The notes under the pieces: generated by a model | What the model was told of the DNA's origin: nothing | The model's database searches: none | The model's input: the letters and a program-made list of their open reading frames with translations, nothing else | Part shown: positions 35,601 to 45,522 of the stretch, one piece after another | How the letters are laid out: each line of letters starts with the position of its first letter | Numbering within the stretch: position 1 is the first letter of the stretch | Assembly: GCF_003711265.1 (NCBI RefSeq) | Contig: NZ_CP024634.1 | Coordinates: 620,001-684,000, forward strand | Source: Bathymodiolus thermophilus thioautotrophic gill symbiont | Lineage (GTDB): Bacteria; Pseudomonadota; Gammaproteobacteria; PS1; Pseudothioglobaceae | Reading direction: 5' to 3' | DNA: 64,000 nt | Program-made: the position numbers and the translations under genes

Positions 35601-38516
35601 AGTATTGATGGCATTACCAGTAATGGCACGATTACTGTTAGTGGCTTGGTAACAGATGCAACTTGGCAGTATTCTATCAATGGTGGCACTAGCTTTACTA
35701 GTGGCACAGGCAGTAGTTTTACGCTGCCTGAGGGCACTTATGCTAGGACTATTATTCAGATTAAACAATCTGATGTGGCTGGCAATACCTCAAGCGTCTT
35801 TAAGAGTGATTCACCTATTGTTGTAGACACTACCTCTCTGGCAGCACCGGTGTTGACTTTTATAGATGCAGGTTTAACAAATACAGATCATATTACCAAC
35901 AATGGCATGGTGCTTGTTGGCGGTTTGGTAACAGGTGCAACTTGGCAGTATTCTATTAATGGTGGCACTAACTTTACTGATGGCAAAGATGACAGTTTTG
36001 TTCTGGCTGGAGGCACTTATAGTACTGATGCCATTCAGGTTAAGCAAACTGATGTAGCGGGCAATTCTTCAAGCGTCGTTAAAAATACTTTCTCTATTGT
36101 TGTGGACACTACAGACCCAATATTTGTTCCACAACCTACTACAGCCAGTATCCTTGTTAACAGCCCTGTTGCAACTACTGTTTATAGCGCTCAAGCAAGC
36201 AACCTTAGTGGTGGTGATGTAAATTATGGTATAACTTATAGTATAAAAAATGCGGACACCAGTAAATTTACAATTACTACTAATACTGGCATAGTCACTT
36301 ACAAAACAATGCAAACGACAGTGCATGACAATGACACAGTTACCATTATTGCCACTGATGTTGCAGGCAACACAGCAGAGCGAGTCGTTGCTGTATCGGT
36401 GAGACCTCCTGCTGCACAAGGATTTACTATTAATGGTGAAAAAGCTGGTGATTTGAGTGGATACTCAGTCTCATCAGCAGGTGATGTCAACGGCGATGGT
36501 TTGGACGATTTGATTATTGGTGCTAAGGATGCAAGCGCTGCTGCTAATAAAGTCAAATCAGGTAAATTTTATGTTGTATTTGGAAATGTTAGTCATGAAG
36601 CTATTAATTTATCAGACATAGCCTTAGGCACAGGTGGCTTTGCTATTGGTGGAGAGCATGTTGATGATTACATTGGTCATTCAGTATCCTCAGCAGGTGA
36701 TGTAAACGGCGATGGATTTGACGATTTGATTGTTGGTTCGTTCGGAGTAGATGCGTATGGGCGCAGATCTAATGTCGGTAAATCTTATGTTATATTTGGA
36801 GCAACTAAGGTAGTATATGATGAAACAACATCTTACATTAATGTATTAGGCTTTGCAATCTATGGTTACGATCTTGAAGAGGGTGATCAAAGTGGATACT
36901 CAGTATCCTCAGCAGGTGATGTCAACGGCGATGGCTTTGACGATTTGATTATTGGGGCACCTTATGCAAACCCTGATGGTAAGAACAATGCGGGAGCATC
37001 TTATGTTGTGTTTGGAAAGAATAATGCAACTACAATTTATTTAAAACCCAGCTCCTCAATTTTAGGTGGATTTGTTATTAAGGGTGAGAATGCAGGTGAC
37101 TACAGTGGATACTCAGTATCCTCAGCAGGTGATGTCAACGGCGATGGCTTGGATGATATGATTATTGGTGCCTATCATAACGGCGCTGGTAAATCTTATG
37201 TTGTATTTGGTAAAGCAAATAGTAATTTGGTTAATTTATCAGACATAGTCTCAGGCACAGGTGGGTTTGTTATTAATGGTGAGTTTTCAAGTAGCTGGAG
37301 TGGATTCTCAGTATCCTCAGCAGGTGATGTGAATGGCGATGGGTTGGACGATTTGATTATTGGTGCCTATAGGACATATGGTGGATATTATGATGTTGGT
37401 AAATCTTATGTTGTATTTGGTAAAACAGACAAAACTGCCATTAATTTATCAGACATATCCTCAGGTACAGGTGGTTTTGCTATTAAGGGTGATAATGGGG
37501 TTGCTTGGGATAAAAGTGGATACTCAGTATCCTCAGCAGGTGATGTGAATGGCGATGGTTTGGATGATTTAATTATTGGTGCCCCAGGGGCAAGTCTTAC
37601 TGAGAGTCATAATATTCTTCCGGAAGGAGGGCTTGATGCTCATAGAGATGAAGGCAAATCTTATATTGTATTTGGCAAAACAGACGGAACTGTCGTTAAT
37701 TTAACAGAAATATCTTTAGGCAGAGGTGGTTTTGTTATTAATGGAGCGAATCACGGCGATCAAAGTGGATCCTCAGTAGCCGCAGCAGGTGATGTGAATG
37801 GTGATGGCTTGGATGATTTGATTGTTGGCGCTTATACGGCAAGCTCCAATGGTAAATACAAATCAGGTAAATCTTTCGTCGTGTTTGGTAAAGCCGACAC
37901 AGGAGCTATTGGTTTAGCAGATATTAATGCTACCAAAGGCGCTATTGCCCATACAGTTGATTTTCTAGGTGACGATAATAATGACACACTAACAGGTGCC
38001 GCTGCTGATGAGTTGTTTGTTGCTGGTTTAGGTAATGATGTTTTAACGGGTAACGGCGGTACCGATGTTTTTAATGCAGGCAAGGGCGACGACATTATTA
38101 TTATTAATGCGGACAACCTTGCTAAACTCTCCAGTAAGGTGCTTAGTAGTCATTTACTCGCTCGTGTTGATGGTGGCGGCAATATTGATACGCTAAAATT
38201 AGCAGGCACTGACCTAACCTTAGATCTTACGCAAATAGACAATGGCCGCATTCAAGACATTGAAATCATTGATTTAACAGGTTCAGGTAACAATACTTTG
38301 AAACTTAATCTTAATGACTTATTGGATATTTCCAGCTCAACCAATGTTCTTAAAGTTATGGGTGATGCGGGTGATAAAGTTGATATAGAACTTAGTAGCA
38401 ATGCTTTTATTCAAGGTTCTGCAGAAACAAAGGATGGCATTACTTATGATATTTATAGCAATGCTAACGCCTCCACTGCAAAATTGTGGATAGATCAAGA
38501 TTTAGCGGTGGTTTAA
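32691..38516 (+). CDS. Giant RTX/FG-GAP adhesin-like protein, array copy 1
   Basis: The 1941-residue protein has five regions. Residues 1-150 resemble a Bap/BapA-prefix domain (KKIGDDLEVTLKEGVIIFDNYF). A hydrophobic segment spans about 152-168. A stalk of about 185-1235 has six Ig-like repeats (core ATWQYSIDGG, ending VDTT) and three cadherin-like repeats (TIIATDAAGNET). Residues about 1241-1745 hold seven FG-GAP repeats, each with calcium-loop core AGDVNGDGLDDLI, implying one closed integrin-alpha-type propeller. An RTX-type motif (GLGNDVLTGNGGTDVF) near 1770 and a conserved C-terminal domain follow. No Sec signal is seen; RTX plus C-terminal domain suggest type I secretion. Ribosome-binding site is AAAGGAAAG. 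Adhesion is inferred. Confidence 0.85.
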   Translation: MQAKTQKQVMALQNKAQKVVNKLNEEVVAIAEGVQHIQTQAGVAYQLNIKDFNTKKLNLIAKKIGDDLEVTLKEGVIIFDNYFNICATDLSCLVSLPTKDGGLYHIVADAFFTLEDDTQVVYFYGEQSIVSTESSAVSTDNNQSFFDVVTSNIGIVAAVVVGAVVVATSGSDKNGNDDDAPLTFTLADAGDFTDSAMVIVDNLKEGVTWQYSVDGGASFTDGAGSSFVLNEGAYAENAIQIKQTDAAGNTLAVIKNTSPVVVDTTNPLFTSATIVDVKTNTEASETIYEATAIDNNAVTYTLEDGNQKDKFTISKEGELRYKQKQTTVHNDDKVTIIATDAAGNETKQLVTVSVKDFVLSTSVVWNNIGDDNNINIAELAMATLSGTVTSTDSTFTDLNIASIVFKQNNAVVHTINTALPVINNNTWALNHDNAWASKLVDGNCTVVVNLSANSGGITGQGEAVVVIDIVAPVTPVLNLNDGITKNSTMTVGGLEAGATWQYSIDGGTNFTSGTGSSFILNEGTYAENTIQIKQTDVAGNTSSVFKNMSSVVVDTTNPLFTSATIVNVEINTEASEMIYEATATDNNAVTYTLEDGNQKDKFTISKEGELRYKQKQTIAHNDDKVTIIATDAAGNETKQLVIVSVKEIALLTTVIWNGISDDSIINIAELAVTTLSGTVTGLSNASNVSITSIIFKQEGVDATYTLDSSLLPSINSDNTWTLVNDNTWTSQLSDGNNYIVTVNLSDNNGSDSNILLGQGKATAVTINKIVPATPTLNFTDTGSVNDDGITNNGIITVGDLESGATWQYSINGGVNFTNGTGNSFTLIEGTYAVNAIRIKQINAIGNVSIVMTNDLTIVVDATPPAMPTFNFIDTGLSHEDRITNNGTMTVGGLVVDATWQYSIDGGTNFTSGTGSSFTLTEGTYAENSIQIKQFDVAGNASSVFKNTSPIVVDTTPPVAPGLTFVDTGSSSIDGITSNGTITVSGLVTDATWQYSINGGTSFTSGTGSSFTLPEGTYARTIIQIKQSDVAGNTSSVFKSDSPIVVDTTSLAAPVLTFIDAGLTNTDHITNNGMVLVGGLVTGATWQYSINGGTNFTDGKDDSFVLAGGTYSTDAIQVKQTDVAGNSSSVVKNTFSIVVDTTDPIFVPQPTTASILVNSPVATTVYSAQASNLSGGDVNYGITYSIKNADTSKFTITTNTGIVTYKTMQTTVHDNDTVTIIATDVAGNTAERVVAVSVRPPAAQGFTINGEKAGDLSGYSVSSAGDVNGDGLDDLIIGAKDASAAANKVKSGKFYVVFGNVSHEAINLSDIALGTGGFAIGGEHVDDYIGHSVSSAGDVNGDGFDDLIVGSFGVDAYGRRSNVGKSYVIFGATKVVYDETTSYINVLGFAIYGYDLEEGDQSGYSVSSAGDVNGDGFDDLIIGAPYANPDGKNNAGASYVVFGKNNATTIYLKPSSSILGGFVIKGENAGDYSGYSVSSAGDVNGDGLDDMIIGAYHNGAGKSYVVFGKANSNLVNLSDIVSGTGGFVINGEFSSSWSGFSVSSAGDVNGDGLDDLIIGAYRTYGGYYDVGKSYVVFGKTDKTAINLSDISSGTGGFAIKGDNGVAWDKSGYSVSSAGDVNGDGLDDLIIGAPGASLTESHNILPEGGLDAHRDEGKSYIVFGKTDGTVVNLTEISLGRGGFVINGANHGDQSGSSVAAAGDVNGDGLDDLIVGAYTASSNGKYKSGKSFVVFGKADTGAIGLADINATKGAIAHTVDFLGDDNNDTLTGAAADELFVAGLGNDVLTGNGGTDVFNAGKGDDIIIINADNLAKLSSKVLSSHLLARVDGGGNIDTLKLAGTDLTLDLTQIDNGRIQDIEIIDLTGSGNNTLKLNLNDLLDISSSTNVLKVMGDAGDKVDIELSSNAFIQGSAETKDGITYDIYSNANASTAKLWIDQDLAVV

Positions 38517-38530
38517 CTGTTCTTTGTTTG

Positions 38531-38940
38531 TCTCAGCCAAAGGGCAAAACTTAGCGTAATTGCCTTTGAAAAGTTGCTGTTCAAAGTAATCAGAAAATTA
38601 AGTATGTTTAATTTTTGCGTTTGCTGGCTTAGGTAAAGGGCATTTTGAAAACTGGTGTCACTGGTGATTCCTCTAACATCTTTTCTTGGTAGAGAAGGAA
38701 TGGTTATAAACCGCTCCCTGCGGATTGTTGCGTCTTTTTTTAACAAAAAACGCAAAAATTAGAGATGAAAAGTAATAATATGGGTGTTTTTTCGGATAAA
38801 AAAATTGGATTTTTTTTGCAGATTTTTTGATTTTCTTAGAAAAATAGAGGTTCTGAAATCCTGAGGTTTTGGTGGTTTTTTTTGGCTTATACAACGCTCT
38901 CTTTTTAGCGTGCACCCAAAATAGAGTCTAAAATAAAAAA
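38531..38940. repeat. Intergenic module of the giant-gene array, copy B
   Basis: Full-length spacer between giant genes 1 and 2. It includes a U-rich stem GCGTCTTTTTTT / AAAAAACGC (about 38729-38753) that may terminate transcription. A 145-bp segment (about 38738-38882), missing from copy A, follows, then ACGCTCTCTTTTTAGCGT near 38893. No gene is supported here. Confidence 0.8.
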
Positions 38941-38967
38941 AATTTACTTTCTATGTAAAAACTATTA

Positions 38968-39031
38968 TATAATATGCACGGGATTTATCTGCATAATCAT
39001 AATTATAATCATAATTAATTATGCAGATAAA
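38968..39031 (+). promoter_or_regulatory. Promoter -10 and conserved 5' UTR hairpin, giant gene 2
   Basis: Base-for-base the same as the element before giant gene 1: TATAAT at 38968-38973 and the 14-bp inverted repeat at 38984-39031. Confidence 0.7.
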
Positions 39032-39110
39032 CCTTAATTAAGTTTTTTACTAATTTTTTAAAGAAAGTTTTATCTGAATTAAACCCTAATAAAAGCAAAG
39101 GAAAGAAAGT

Positions 39111-42100
39111 ATGCAAGCAAAAACACAGAAACAAGTTATGGCGTTACAAAATAAAGCTCAAAAAGTCGTTAATAAACTTAACGAAGAGGTTGTTGCCATT
39201 GCTGAGGGTGTCCAGCACATCCAAACTCAAGCAGGTGTAGCGTATCAATTAAACATTAAAGATTTTAACACTAAAAAGTTAAACTTAATTGCCAAAAAAA
39301 TCGGCGATGATTTGGAAGTGACACTAAAAGAAGGTGTTATTATCTTTGATAACTATTTTAATATTTGCGCCACTGATTTATCTTGCTTGGTTTCTTTGCC
39401 CACCAAAGACGGTGGACTTTACCATATTGTTGCCGATGCTTTCTTTACTTTAGAAGACGACACCCAAGTGGTGTATTTTTATGGCGAACAATCTATTGTT
39501 TCCACAGAATCTAGTGCCGTAAGCACAGATAACAACCAAAGCTTTTTTGATGTTGTTACTTCCAACATAGGAATCGTAGCTGCAGTTGTGGTTGGGGCTG
39601 TTGTAGTTGCCACTAGTGGCAGCGACAAGAATGGTAATGACGATGATGCACCACTAACATTTACCCTTGCAGATGCAGGCGACTTTACCGACAGTGCTAT
39701 GGTTATTGTCGATAACTTGAAAGAAGGAGTAACTTGGCAGTATTCTGTTGATGGTGGCGCTAGTTTCACTGATGGTGCAGGTAGTAGTTTTGTGCTGAAC
39801 GAAGGCGCTTATGCCGAGAATGCCATTCAGATTAAACAAACCGATGCAGCCGGCAATACCTTAGCCGTCATTAAGAATACTTCCCCTGTTGTTGTAGACA
39901 CCACAAATCCTTTATTTACCAGCGCAACTATAGTTGATGTTAAAACAAACACCGAGGCATCGGAAACGATATATGAGGCAACAGCAATAGACAATAATGC
40001 AGTTACTTACACCTTAGAAGATGGCAATCAAAAAGACAAATTTACGATTAGTAAGGAGGGGGAACTAAGATACAAGCAAAAACAAACGACAGTACATAAT
40101 GACGACAAAGTTACCATTATTGCCACTGATGCTGCAGGCAATGAAACAAAGCAACTTGTTACTGTGTCGGTGAAAGATTTTGTTTTATCTACCTCAGTTG
40201 TTTGGAATAATATTGGTGATGATAATAATATCAATATTGCGGAATTGGCAATGGCTACTTTGAGTGGTACAGTTACTTCCACTGATAGCACATTTACTGA
40301 CTTAAATATTGCCAGCATTGTTTTCAAACAAAATAATGCTGTTGTTCACACGATTGACACCGCTCTTCCTGTTATTAATAACAACACTTGGACTTTAAAC
40401 CACGACAACGCTTGGGCTTCAAAACTTGTCGATGGCAATTGCACTGTTGTTGTTAATCTTTCTGCTAATAGTGGCGGTATCACAGGTCAGGGGGAGGCGG
40501 TAGTAGTAATTGATATAGTCGCAGTAACACCCGTATTGAACTTTACAGATACAGGTTCATCAAATGATGGTGTTACCAAAAATGGCACAATGACTGTTGG
40601 TGATTTAGAGGCAGGTGCAACTTGGCAGTATTCTATTGATGGCGGTGTTAACTTTACCAGTGGTACAGGCAGTAGTTTTATACTAAATGAAGGTACTTAT
40701 GCTGAAAATACTATTCAGATCAAACAAACTGATGTAGCTGGCAACACTTCAAGCGTTTTTAAAAATATGTCATCTGTTGTTGTGGACGCCACAAATCCTT
40801 TATTTACCAGCGCAACTATAGTTAATGTTGAAATAAACACCGAAGCATCGGAAATGATATATGGAGCAACAGCAACAGACAATAATGCAGTTACTTACAC
40901 CTTAGAAGATGGCAATCAAAAAGACAAATTTACGATTAGCAAGGAGGGTGAATTAAGATACAAGCAAAAACAAACGATAGCACATAATGACGACAAAGTT
41001 ACCATTATTGCCACTGATGCTGCAGGCAATAAAACAAAGCAACTCGTTACTGTGTCGGTGAAAGAGATTGCTTTACTCACCACAGTTATTTGGAATGGCA
41101 TTAGTGATGATGGTATTATTAATATTGCGGAATTGGCAGTAACCACTTTAAGTGGTGCAGTTACTGGCTTAAGTAATGCCGGTAATGTCAGTATTACCAG
41201 TATTATCTTTAAACAAGAAGGTGCTGATGTCGCTTATACGCTTGACTCCAGCCTTCTTCCGAGTATTAATAGCGATAACACTTGGACTTTAGTCAACAAC
41301 AACACCTGGACTTCACAACTTAATGACGGTAATAATTACATAGTTACCGTCAACCTTTCTGACAATAATGGCAGTGATAGCAATATTTTATTAGGTCAGG
41401 GAAAAGCAACAGCAGTAACGATTAACAAAATTGTTCCAGCAACGCCAACACTTAATTTTACAGATACTGGTTCAGTGAATGACGATGGTATTACCAACAA
41501 TGGCATAATTACTGTTGGTGATTTAGAGTCAGATACAACTTGGCAGTATTCTATTAATGGTGGCGTTAACTTTACTAATGGTACAGGTAATAGTTTTACG
41601 CTAATTGAAGGCACTTATGCTGTCAATGCCATTCGGATTAAGCAAATTAATGCAATTGGTAATGTTTCAATCGTAATGACAAACGATTTAACTATTGTTG
41701 TGGACGCCACCCCTCCAGCAATGCCAACATTTAACTTTATAGATACAGGTTTATCGCACGAAGATCGTATTACCAACAATGGTACAATGACTGTTGGTGG
41801 TTTAGTGGTAGATGCAACTTGGCAGTATTCTATTGATGGTGGCACTAATTTTACTAGTGGCACAGGCAGTAGTTTTACGCTGACTGAGGGTACTTATGCT
41901 GAGAATAGCATTCAGATTAAACAATTTGATGTGGCTGGTAATGCCTCAAGCGTCTTTAAGAATACTTCGCCTATTGTCGTGGACACTACCCCTCCAGTAG
42001 CGCCAGGGTTAACTTTTGTAGATACAGGTTCATCAAGTATTGATGGCATTACCAGTAATGGCACGATTACTGTTAGTGGCTTGGTAACAGATGCAACTTG

Positions 42101-44939
42101 GCAGTATTCTATTGATGGTGGCACTAATTTTACTAGTGGCACAGGCAGTAGTTTTACGCTGACTGAGGGTATTTATGCTGAGAATAGCATTCAGATTAAA
42201 CAATTTGATGTGGCTGGCAATACCTCAAGCGTCTTTAAGAATGATTCACCTATTGTTATAGACACTACCTCTCTGGCAGCACCGGTGTTGACTTTTATAG
42301 ATGCAGGTTTAACAAATACAGATCATATTACCAACAATGGCATAGTGATTGTTGGCGGTTTAGTAACAGGTGCAACTTGGCAGTATTCTATTAATGGTGG
42401 CACTAGCTTTACTGATGGCAAAGATGACAGTTTTGTTCTGGCTGGAGGCACTTATAGTACTGATGCCATTCAGGTTAAGCAAACTGATGTAGCGGGCAAT
42501 TCTTCAAGCGTCGTTAAAAATACTTTCTCTATTGTTGTGGACACTACAGACCCAATATTTGCTCCACAACCTACTACAGTCAGTATCCTTGTTAACAGCC
42601 CTGTTGCAACTACTGTTTATAGCGCTCAAGCAAGCAACCTTAGTGATGGTGATGTAAATTATGGTATAACTTATAGTATAAAAAATGCGGACACCAGTAA
42701 ATTTACAATTACTACTAATACTGGCATAGTCACTTACAAAACAATGCAAACGACAGTGCATGGCAATGACACAGTTACCATTATTGCCACTGATGTTGCA
42801 GGCAACACAGCAGAGCGAGTCGTTGCTGTATCGGTGAGACCTCTTGCTATACAAGGATTTACTATTCATGGTGAAAATACTGATGATTTGAGTGGATACT
42901 CAGTCTCATCAGCAGGTGATGTCAACGGCGATGGTTTGGACGATTTGATTATTGGTGCTAAGGATGCAAGCGCTGCTGCTAATAAAGTCAAATCAGGTAA
43001 ATTTTATGTTGTATTTGGAAGTGTTGGTCAAGCAGCTGTTAATTTATCAGACATAGCCTTAGGCACAGGTGGCTTTGCTATTAATGGAGAGCATGCTGAT
43101 GATTCCATTGGTTATTCAGTATCCTCAGCAGGTGATGTAAACGGCGATGGCTTTGACGATTTGATTGTTGGTGCGGTCGGAGTAGATGGGCGCAGATCTG
43201 ATGTCGGTAAATCTTATGTTATATTTGGAGGAAATAAGGTAACGGATAATGGCACAACTTCCGTTGATTTATTAGGCGGCTTTGAAATCTATGGTTACGA
43301 TCTTGATGAGGGTGATGGAAGTGGACACTCAGTATCCTCAGCAGGTGATGTAAACGGCGATGGTTTGGATGATTTGATTGTTGGGGCAGCTTTTGCAAAC
43401 CCTGATGGTAAGAACAATGCGGGAATGTCTTATGTTGTGTTTGGAAAGAGTGATGAATCTTCAATTTATTTAAAATCCAGTTCCCCAATTTTAGGTGGAT
43501 TTGCTATTAAAGGTGAGATTCAAGGTAGCTACAGTGGAGCCTCAGTATCCTCAGCAGGTGATGTAAACGGCGATGGCTTGGATGATGTGATTATTGGTGC
43601 CCATAACGACACTGGTAAATCTTATGTTGTATTTGGTAAAGCAGATAGTAATTCGGTTGATTTATCAGACATAGCCTCAGGCACAGGTGGGTTTGTTATT
43701 AATGGTGAGCTTTCAGGTAGCCAGAGTGGATTCTCAGTATCCTCAGCAGGTGATGTGAATGGCGATGGGTTGGACGATTTGATTATTGGTGCCTATAAGG
43801 CATATGGTGGATATTATCATGTTGGTAAATCTTATGTTGTATTTGGTAAAACAGACAAAACTGCCATTAATTTATCAGACATATCCTCAGGTACAGGTGG
43901 TTTTGCTATTAAGGGTGATAATGGGGTTGCTTGGGATAAAAGTGGATACTCAGTATCCTCAGCAGGTGATGTGAATGGCGACGGTTTGGATGATTTAATT
44001 ATTGGTGCCCCAGGGGCAAGTCTTACTGAGAGTAAGAGGATTGTTAACGGAAGAAGTGATATGCATAGAGATGAAGGCAAATCTTATATTGTATTTGGCA
44101 AAACAGACGGAACTGTCGTTAATTTAATAAACATATCTTTAGGCAGAGGTGGTTTTGTTATTAATGGAAAGAATCACGGCGATCAAAGCGGATTCTCAGT
44201 AGCCGCAGCAGGTGATGTGAATGGTGATGGCTTGGATGATTTGATTATTGGCGCTTATACGGCAAGCTCCAATGGTAAATCCAATGCAGGTGAATCTTTC
44301 GTCGTGTTTGGTAAAACCGACACAAAAGCTATTGGTTTAGTAGATATTAGTAATACCTCAGGTGTTACTGCCCATACAGTTGATTTTCTAGGTGACGATA
44401 ATAATGACACACTAACAGGTACCGTTGCCGATGAGTTGTTTGTTACTGGTTTAGGTAATGATGTTTTAACGGGTAACGGCGGTACCGATGTTTTTAATGC
44501 AGGCAAGGGCGACGACATTATTATTATTAATGCGGACAACCTTGCTAAACTCTCCAGTAAGGTGCTTAGTAGTCATTTACTCGCTCGTGTTGATGGTGGC
44601 GGCAATATCGATACGCTAAAATTAGCAGGCACTGACCTAACCTTAGATCTTACGCAAATAGACAATGGCCGCATTCAAGACATTGAAATCATTGATTTAA
44701 CAGGTTCAGGTAACAATACTTTGAAACTTAATCTTAATGACTTATTGGATATTTCCAGCTCAACCAATGTTCTTAAAGTTATGGGTGATGCGGGTGATAA
44801 AGTTGATATAGAACTTAGTAGCAATGCTTTTATTCAAGGTTCTGCAGAAACAAAGGATGGCATTACTTATGATATTTATAGCAATGCTAACGCCTCCACT
44901 GCAAAATTGTGGATAGATCAAGATTTAGCGGTGGTTTAA
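39111..44939 (+). CDS. Giant RTX/FG-GAP adhesin-like protein, array copy 2
   Basis: A 1942-residue near-twin of copy 1. DNA is the same from upstream of the promoter through about the first 1.24 kb of coding sequence, first differing near 40354, where an Asn codon becomes Asp. The order is the same: Bap-prefix-like N-terminus, hydrophobic segment (about 152-168), six ATWQYSIDGG-type Ig repeats (one reads TTWQYSINGG), three cadherin-like repeats, seven FG-GAP blades starting near residue 1247, RTX motif and shared C-terminus. Differences from copy 1 concentrate in the stalk junctions and in blades 1-4. The blades stay in frame despite small insertions and deletions, so the gene looks functional. 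Confidence 0.85.
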   Translation: MQAKTQKQVMALQNKAQKVVNKLNEEVVAIAEGVQHIQTQAGVAYQLNIKDFNTKKLNLIAKKIGDDLEVTLKEGVIIFDNYFNICATDLSCLVSLPTKDGGLYHIVADAFFTLEDDTQVVYFYGEQSIVSTESSAVSTDNNQSFFDVVTSNIGIVAAVVVGAVVVATSGSDKNGNDDDAPLTFTLADAGDFTDSAMVIVDNLKEGVTWQYSVDGGASFTDGAGSSFVLNEGAYAENAIQIKQTDAAGNTLAVIKNTSPVVVDTTNPLFTSATIVDVKTNTEASETIYEATAIDNNAVTYTLEDGNQKDKFTISKEGELRYKQKQTTVHNDDKVTIIATDAAGNETKQLVTVSVKDFVLSTSVVWNNIGDDNNINIAELAMATLSGTVTSTDSTFTDLNIASIVFKQNNAVVHTIDTALPVINNNTWTLNHDNAWASKLVDGNCTVVVNLSANSGGITGQGEAVVVIDIVAVTPVLNFTDTGSSNDGVTKNGTMTVGDLEAGATWQYSIDGGVNFTSGTGSSFILNEGTYAENTIQIKQTDVAGNTSSVFKNMSSVVVDATNPLFTSATIVNVEINTEASEMIYGATATDNNAVTYTLEDGNQKDKFTISKEGELRYKQKQTIAHNDDKVTIIATDAAGNKTKQLVTVSVKEIALLTTVIWNGISDDGIINIAELAVTTLSGAVTGLSNAGNVSITSIIFKQEGADVAYTLDSSLLPSINSDNTWTLVNNNTWTSQLNDGNNYIVTVNLSDNNGSDSNILLGQGKATAVTINKIVPATPTLNFTDTGSVNDDGITNNGIITVGDLESDTTWQYSINGGVNFTNGTGNSFTLIEGTYAVNAIRIKQINAIGNVSIVMTNDLTIVVDATPPAMPTFNFIDTGLSHEDRITNNGTMTVGGLVVDATWQYSIDGGTNFTSGTGSSFTLTEGTYAENSIQIKQFDVAGNASSVFKNTSPIVVDTTPPVAPGLTFVDTGSSSIDGITSNGTITVSGLVTDATWQYSIDGGTNFTSGTGSSFTLTEGIYAENSIQIKQFDVAGNTSSVFKNDSPIVIDTTSLAAPVLTFIDAGLTNTDHITNNGIVIVGGLVTGATWQYSINGGTSFTDGKDDSFVLAGGTYSTDAIQVKQTDVAGNSSSVVKNTFSIVVDTTDPIFAPQPTTVSILVNSPVATTVYSAQASNLSDGDVNYGITYSIKNADTSKFTITTNTGIVTYKTMQTTVHGNDTVTIIATDVAGNTAERVVAVSVRPLAIQGFTIHGENTDDLSGYSVSSAGDVNGDGLDDLIIGAKDASAAANKVKSGKFYVVFGSVGQAAVNLSDIALGTGGFAINGEHADDSIGYSVSSAGDVNGDGFDDLIVGAVGVDGRRSDVGKSYVIFGGNKVTDNGTTSVDLLGGFEIYGYDLDEGDGSGHSVSSAGDVNGDGLDDLIVGAAFANPDGKNNAGMSYVVFGKSDESSIYLKSSSPILGGFAIKGEIQGSYSGASVSSAGDVNGDGLDDVIIGAHNDTGKSYVVFGKADSNSVDLSDIASGTGGFVINGELSGSQSGFSVSSAGDVNGDGLDDLIIGAYKAYGGYYHVGKSYVVFGKTDKTAINLSDISSGTGGFAIKGDNGVAWDKSGYSVSSAGDVNGDGLDDLIIGAPGASLTESKRIVNGRSDMHRDEGKSYIVFGKTDGTVVNLINISLGRGGFVINGKNHGDQSGFSVAAAGDVNGDGLDDLIIGAYTASSNGKSNAGESFVVFGKTDTKAIGLVDISNTSGVTAHTVDFLGDDNNDTLTGTVADELFVTGLGNDVLTGNGGTDVFNAGKGDDIIIINADNLAKLSSKVLSSHLLARVDGGGNIDTLKLAGTDLTLDLTQIDNGRIQDIEIIDLTGSGNNTLKLNLNDLLDISSSTNVLKVMGDAGDKVDIELSSNAFIQGSAETKDGITYDIYSNANASTAKLWIDQDLAVV

Positions 44940-44952
44940 CTGTTCTTTGTTT

Positions 44953-45363
44953 GTCTCAGCCAAAGGGCAAAACTTAGCGTAATTGCCTTTGAAAAGTTGC
45001 TGTTCAAAGTAATCAGAAAATTAAGTATGTATAATTTTTGCGTTTGCTGGCTTAGGTAAAGGGCATTTTGAAAACTGGTCACTGGTGATTCCTCTAACAT
45101 CTTTTCTTGGTAGAGAAGGAATGGTTATAAACCGCTCCCTGCGGATTGTTGCGTCTTTTTTTAACAAAAAACGCAAAAATTAGAGATGAAAAGCAATAAT
45201 ATGGGTGTTTTTTCGGATAAAAAAATTGGATTTTTTTTTGCAGATTTTTTGATTTTCTTAGAAAAATAGAGGTTCTGAAATCCTGAGGTTTTGTGTGGTT
45301 TTTTTTTGGCTTATACAACGCTCTCTTTTTAGCGTGCGCCCAAAATAGAGTCTAAAATAAGAA
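44953..45363. repeat. Intergenic module of the giant-gene array, copy C
   Basis: Spacer between giant genes 2 and 3, closely matching copy B apart from a few substitutions and a 3-bp deletion (AACTGGTCACTGG instead of AACTGGTGTCACTGG). It carries the 145-bp segment. No gene is supported here. Confidence 0.8.
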
Positions 45364-45391
45364 CAATTTGTTTGCTATGTAAAAATTATTC

Positions 45392-45443
45392 TATAATATA
45401 CACGGGATTTATTTACATAATCATAATTAATTATGCAGATAAA
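45392..45443 (+). promoter_or_regulatory. Promoter -10 and conserved 5' UTR hairpin, giant gene 3
   Basis: TATAAT at 45392-45397. Arms TTTATTTACATAAT (45408-45421) and ATTATGCAGATAAA (45430-45443) pair with one G-U and one A-C mismatch around an 8-nt loop, shorter than in genes 1 and 2. Confidence 0.65.
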
Positions 45444-45522
45444 CCTTAATTAAGTTTTTTACTAATTTCTAAAGAAAGTTTTGCCTAAATTAAACCCTAA
45501 CTAAAAGCAAAGGAAGGAAAGT

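Noticed and set aside
36430-37840. Regularly spaced DNA repeats resembling a CRISPR or satellite array
   Set aside because: The repeats are in-frame FG-GAP codons (AGDVNGDGLDD) in a long open gene, and spacing varies with the protein loops; there are no cas genes.
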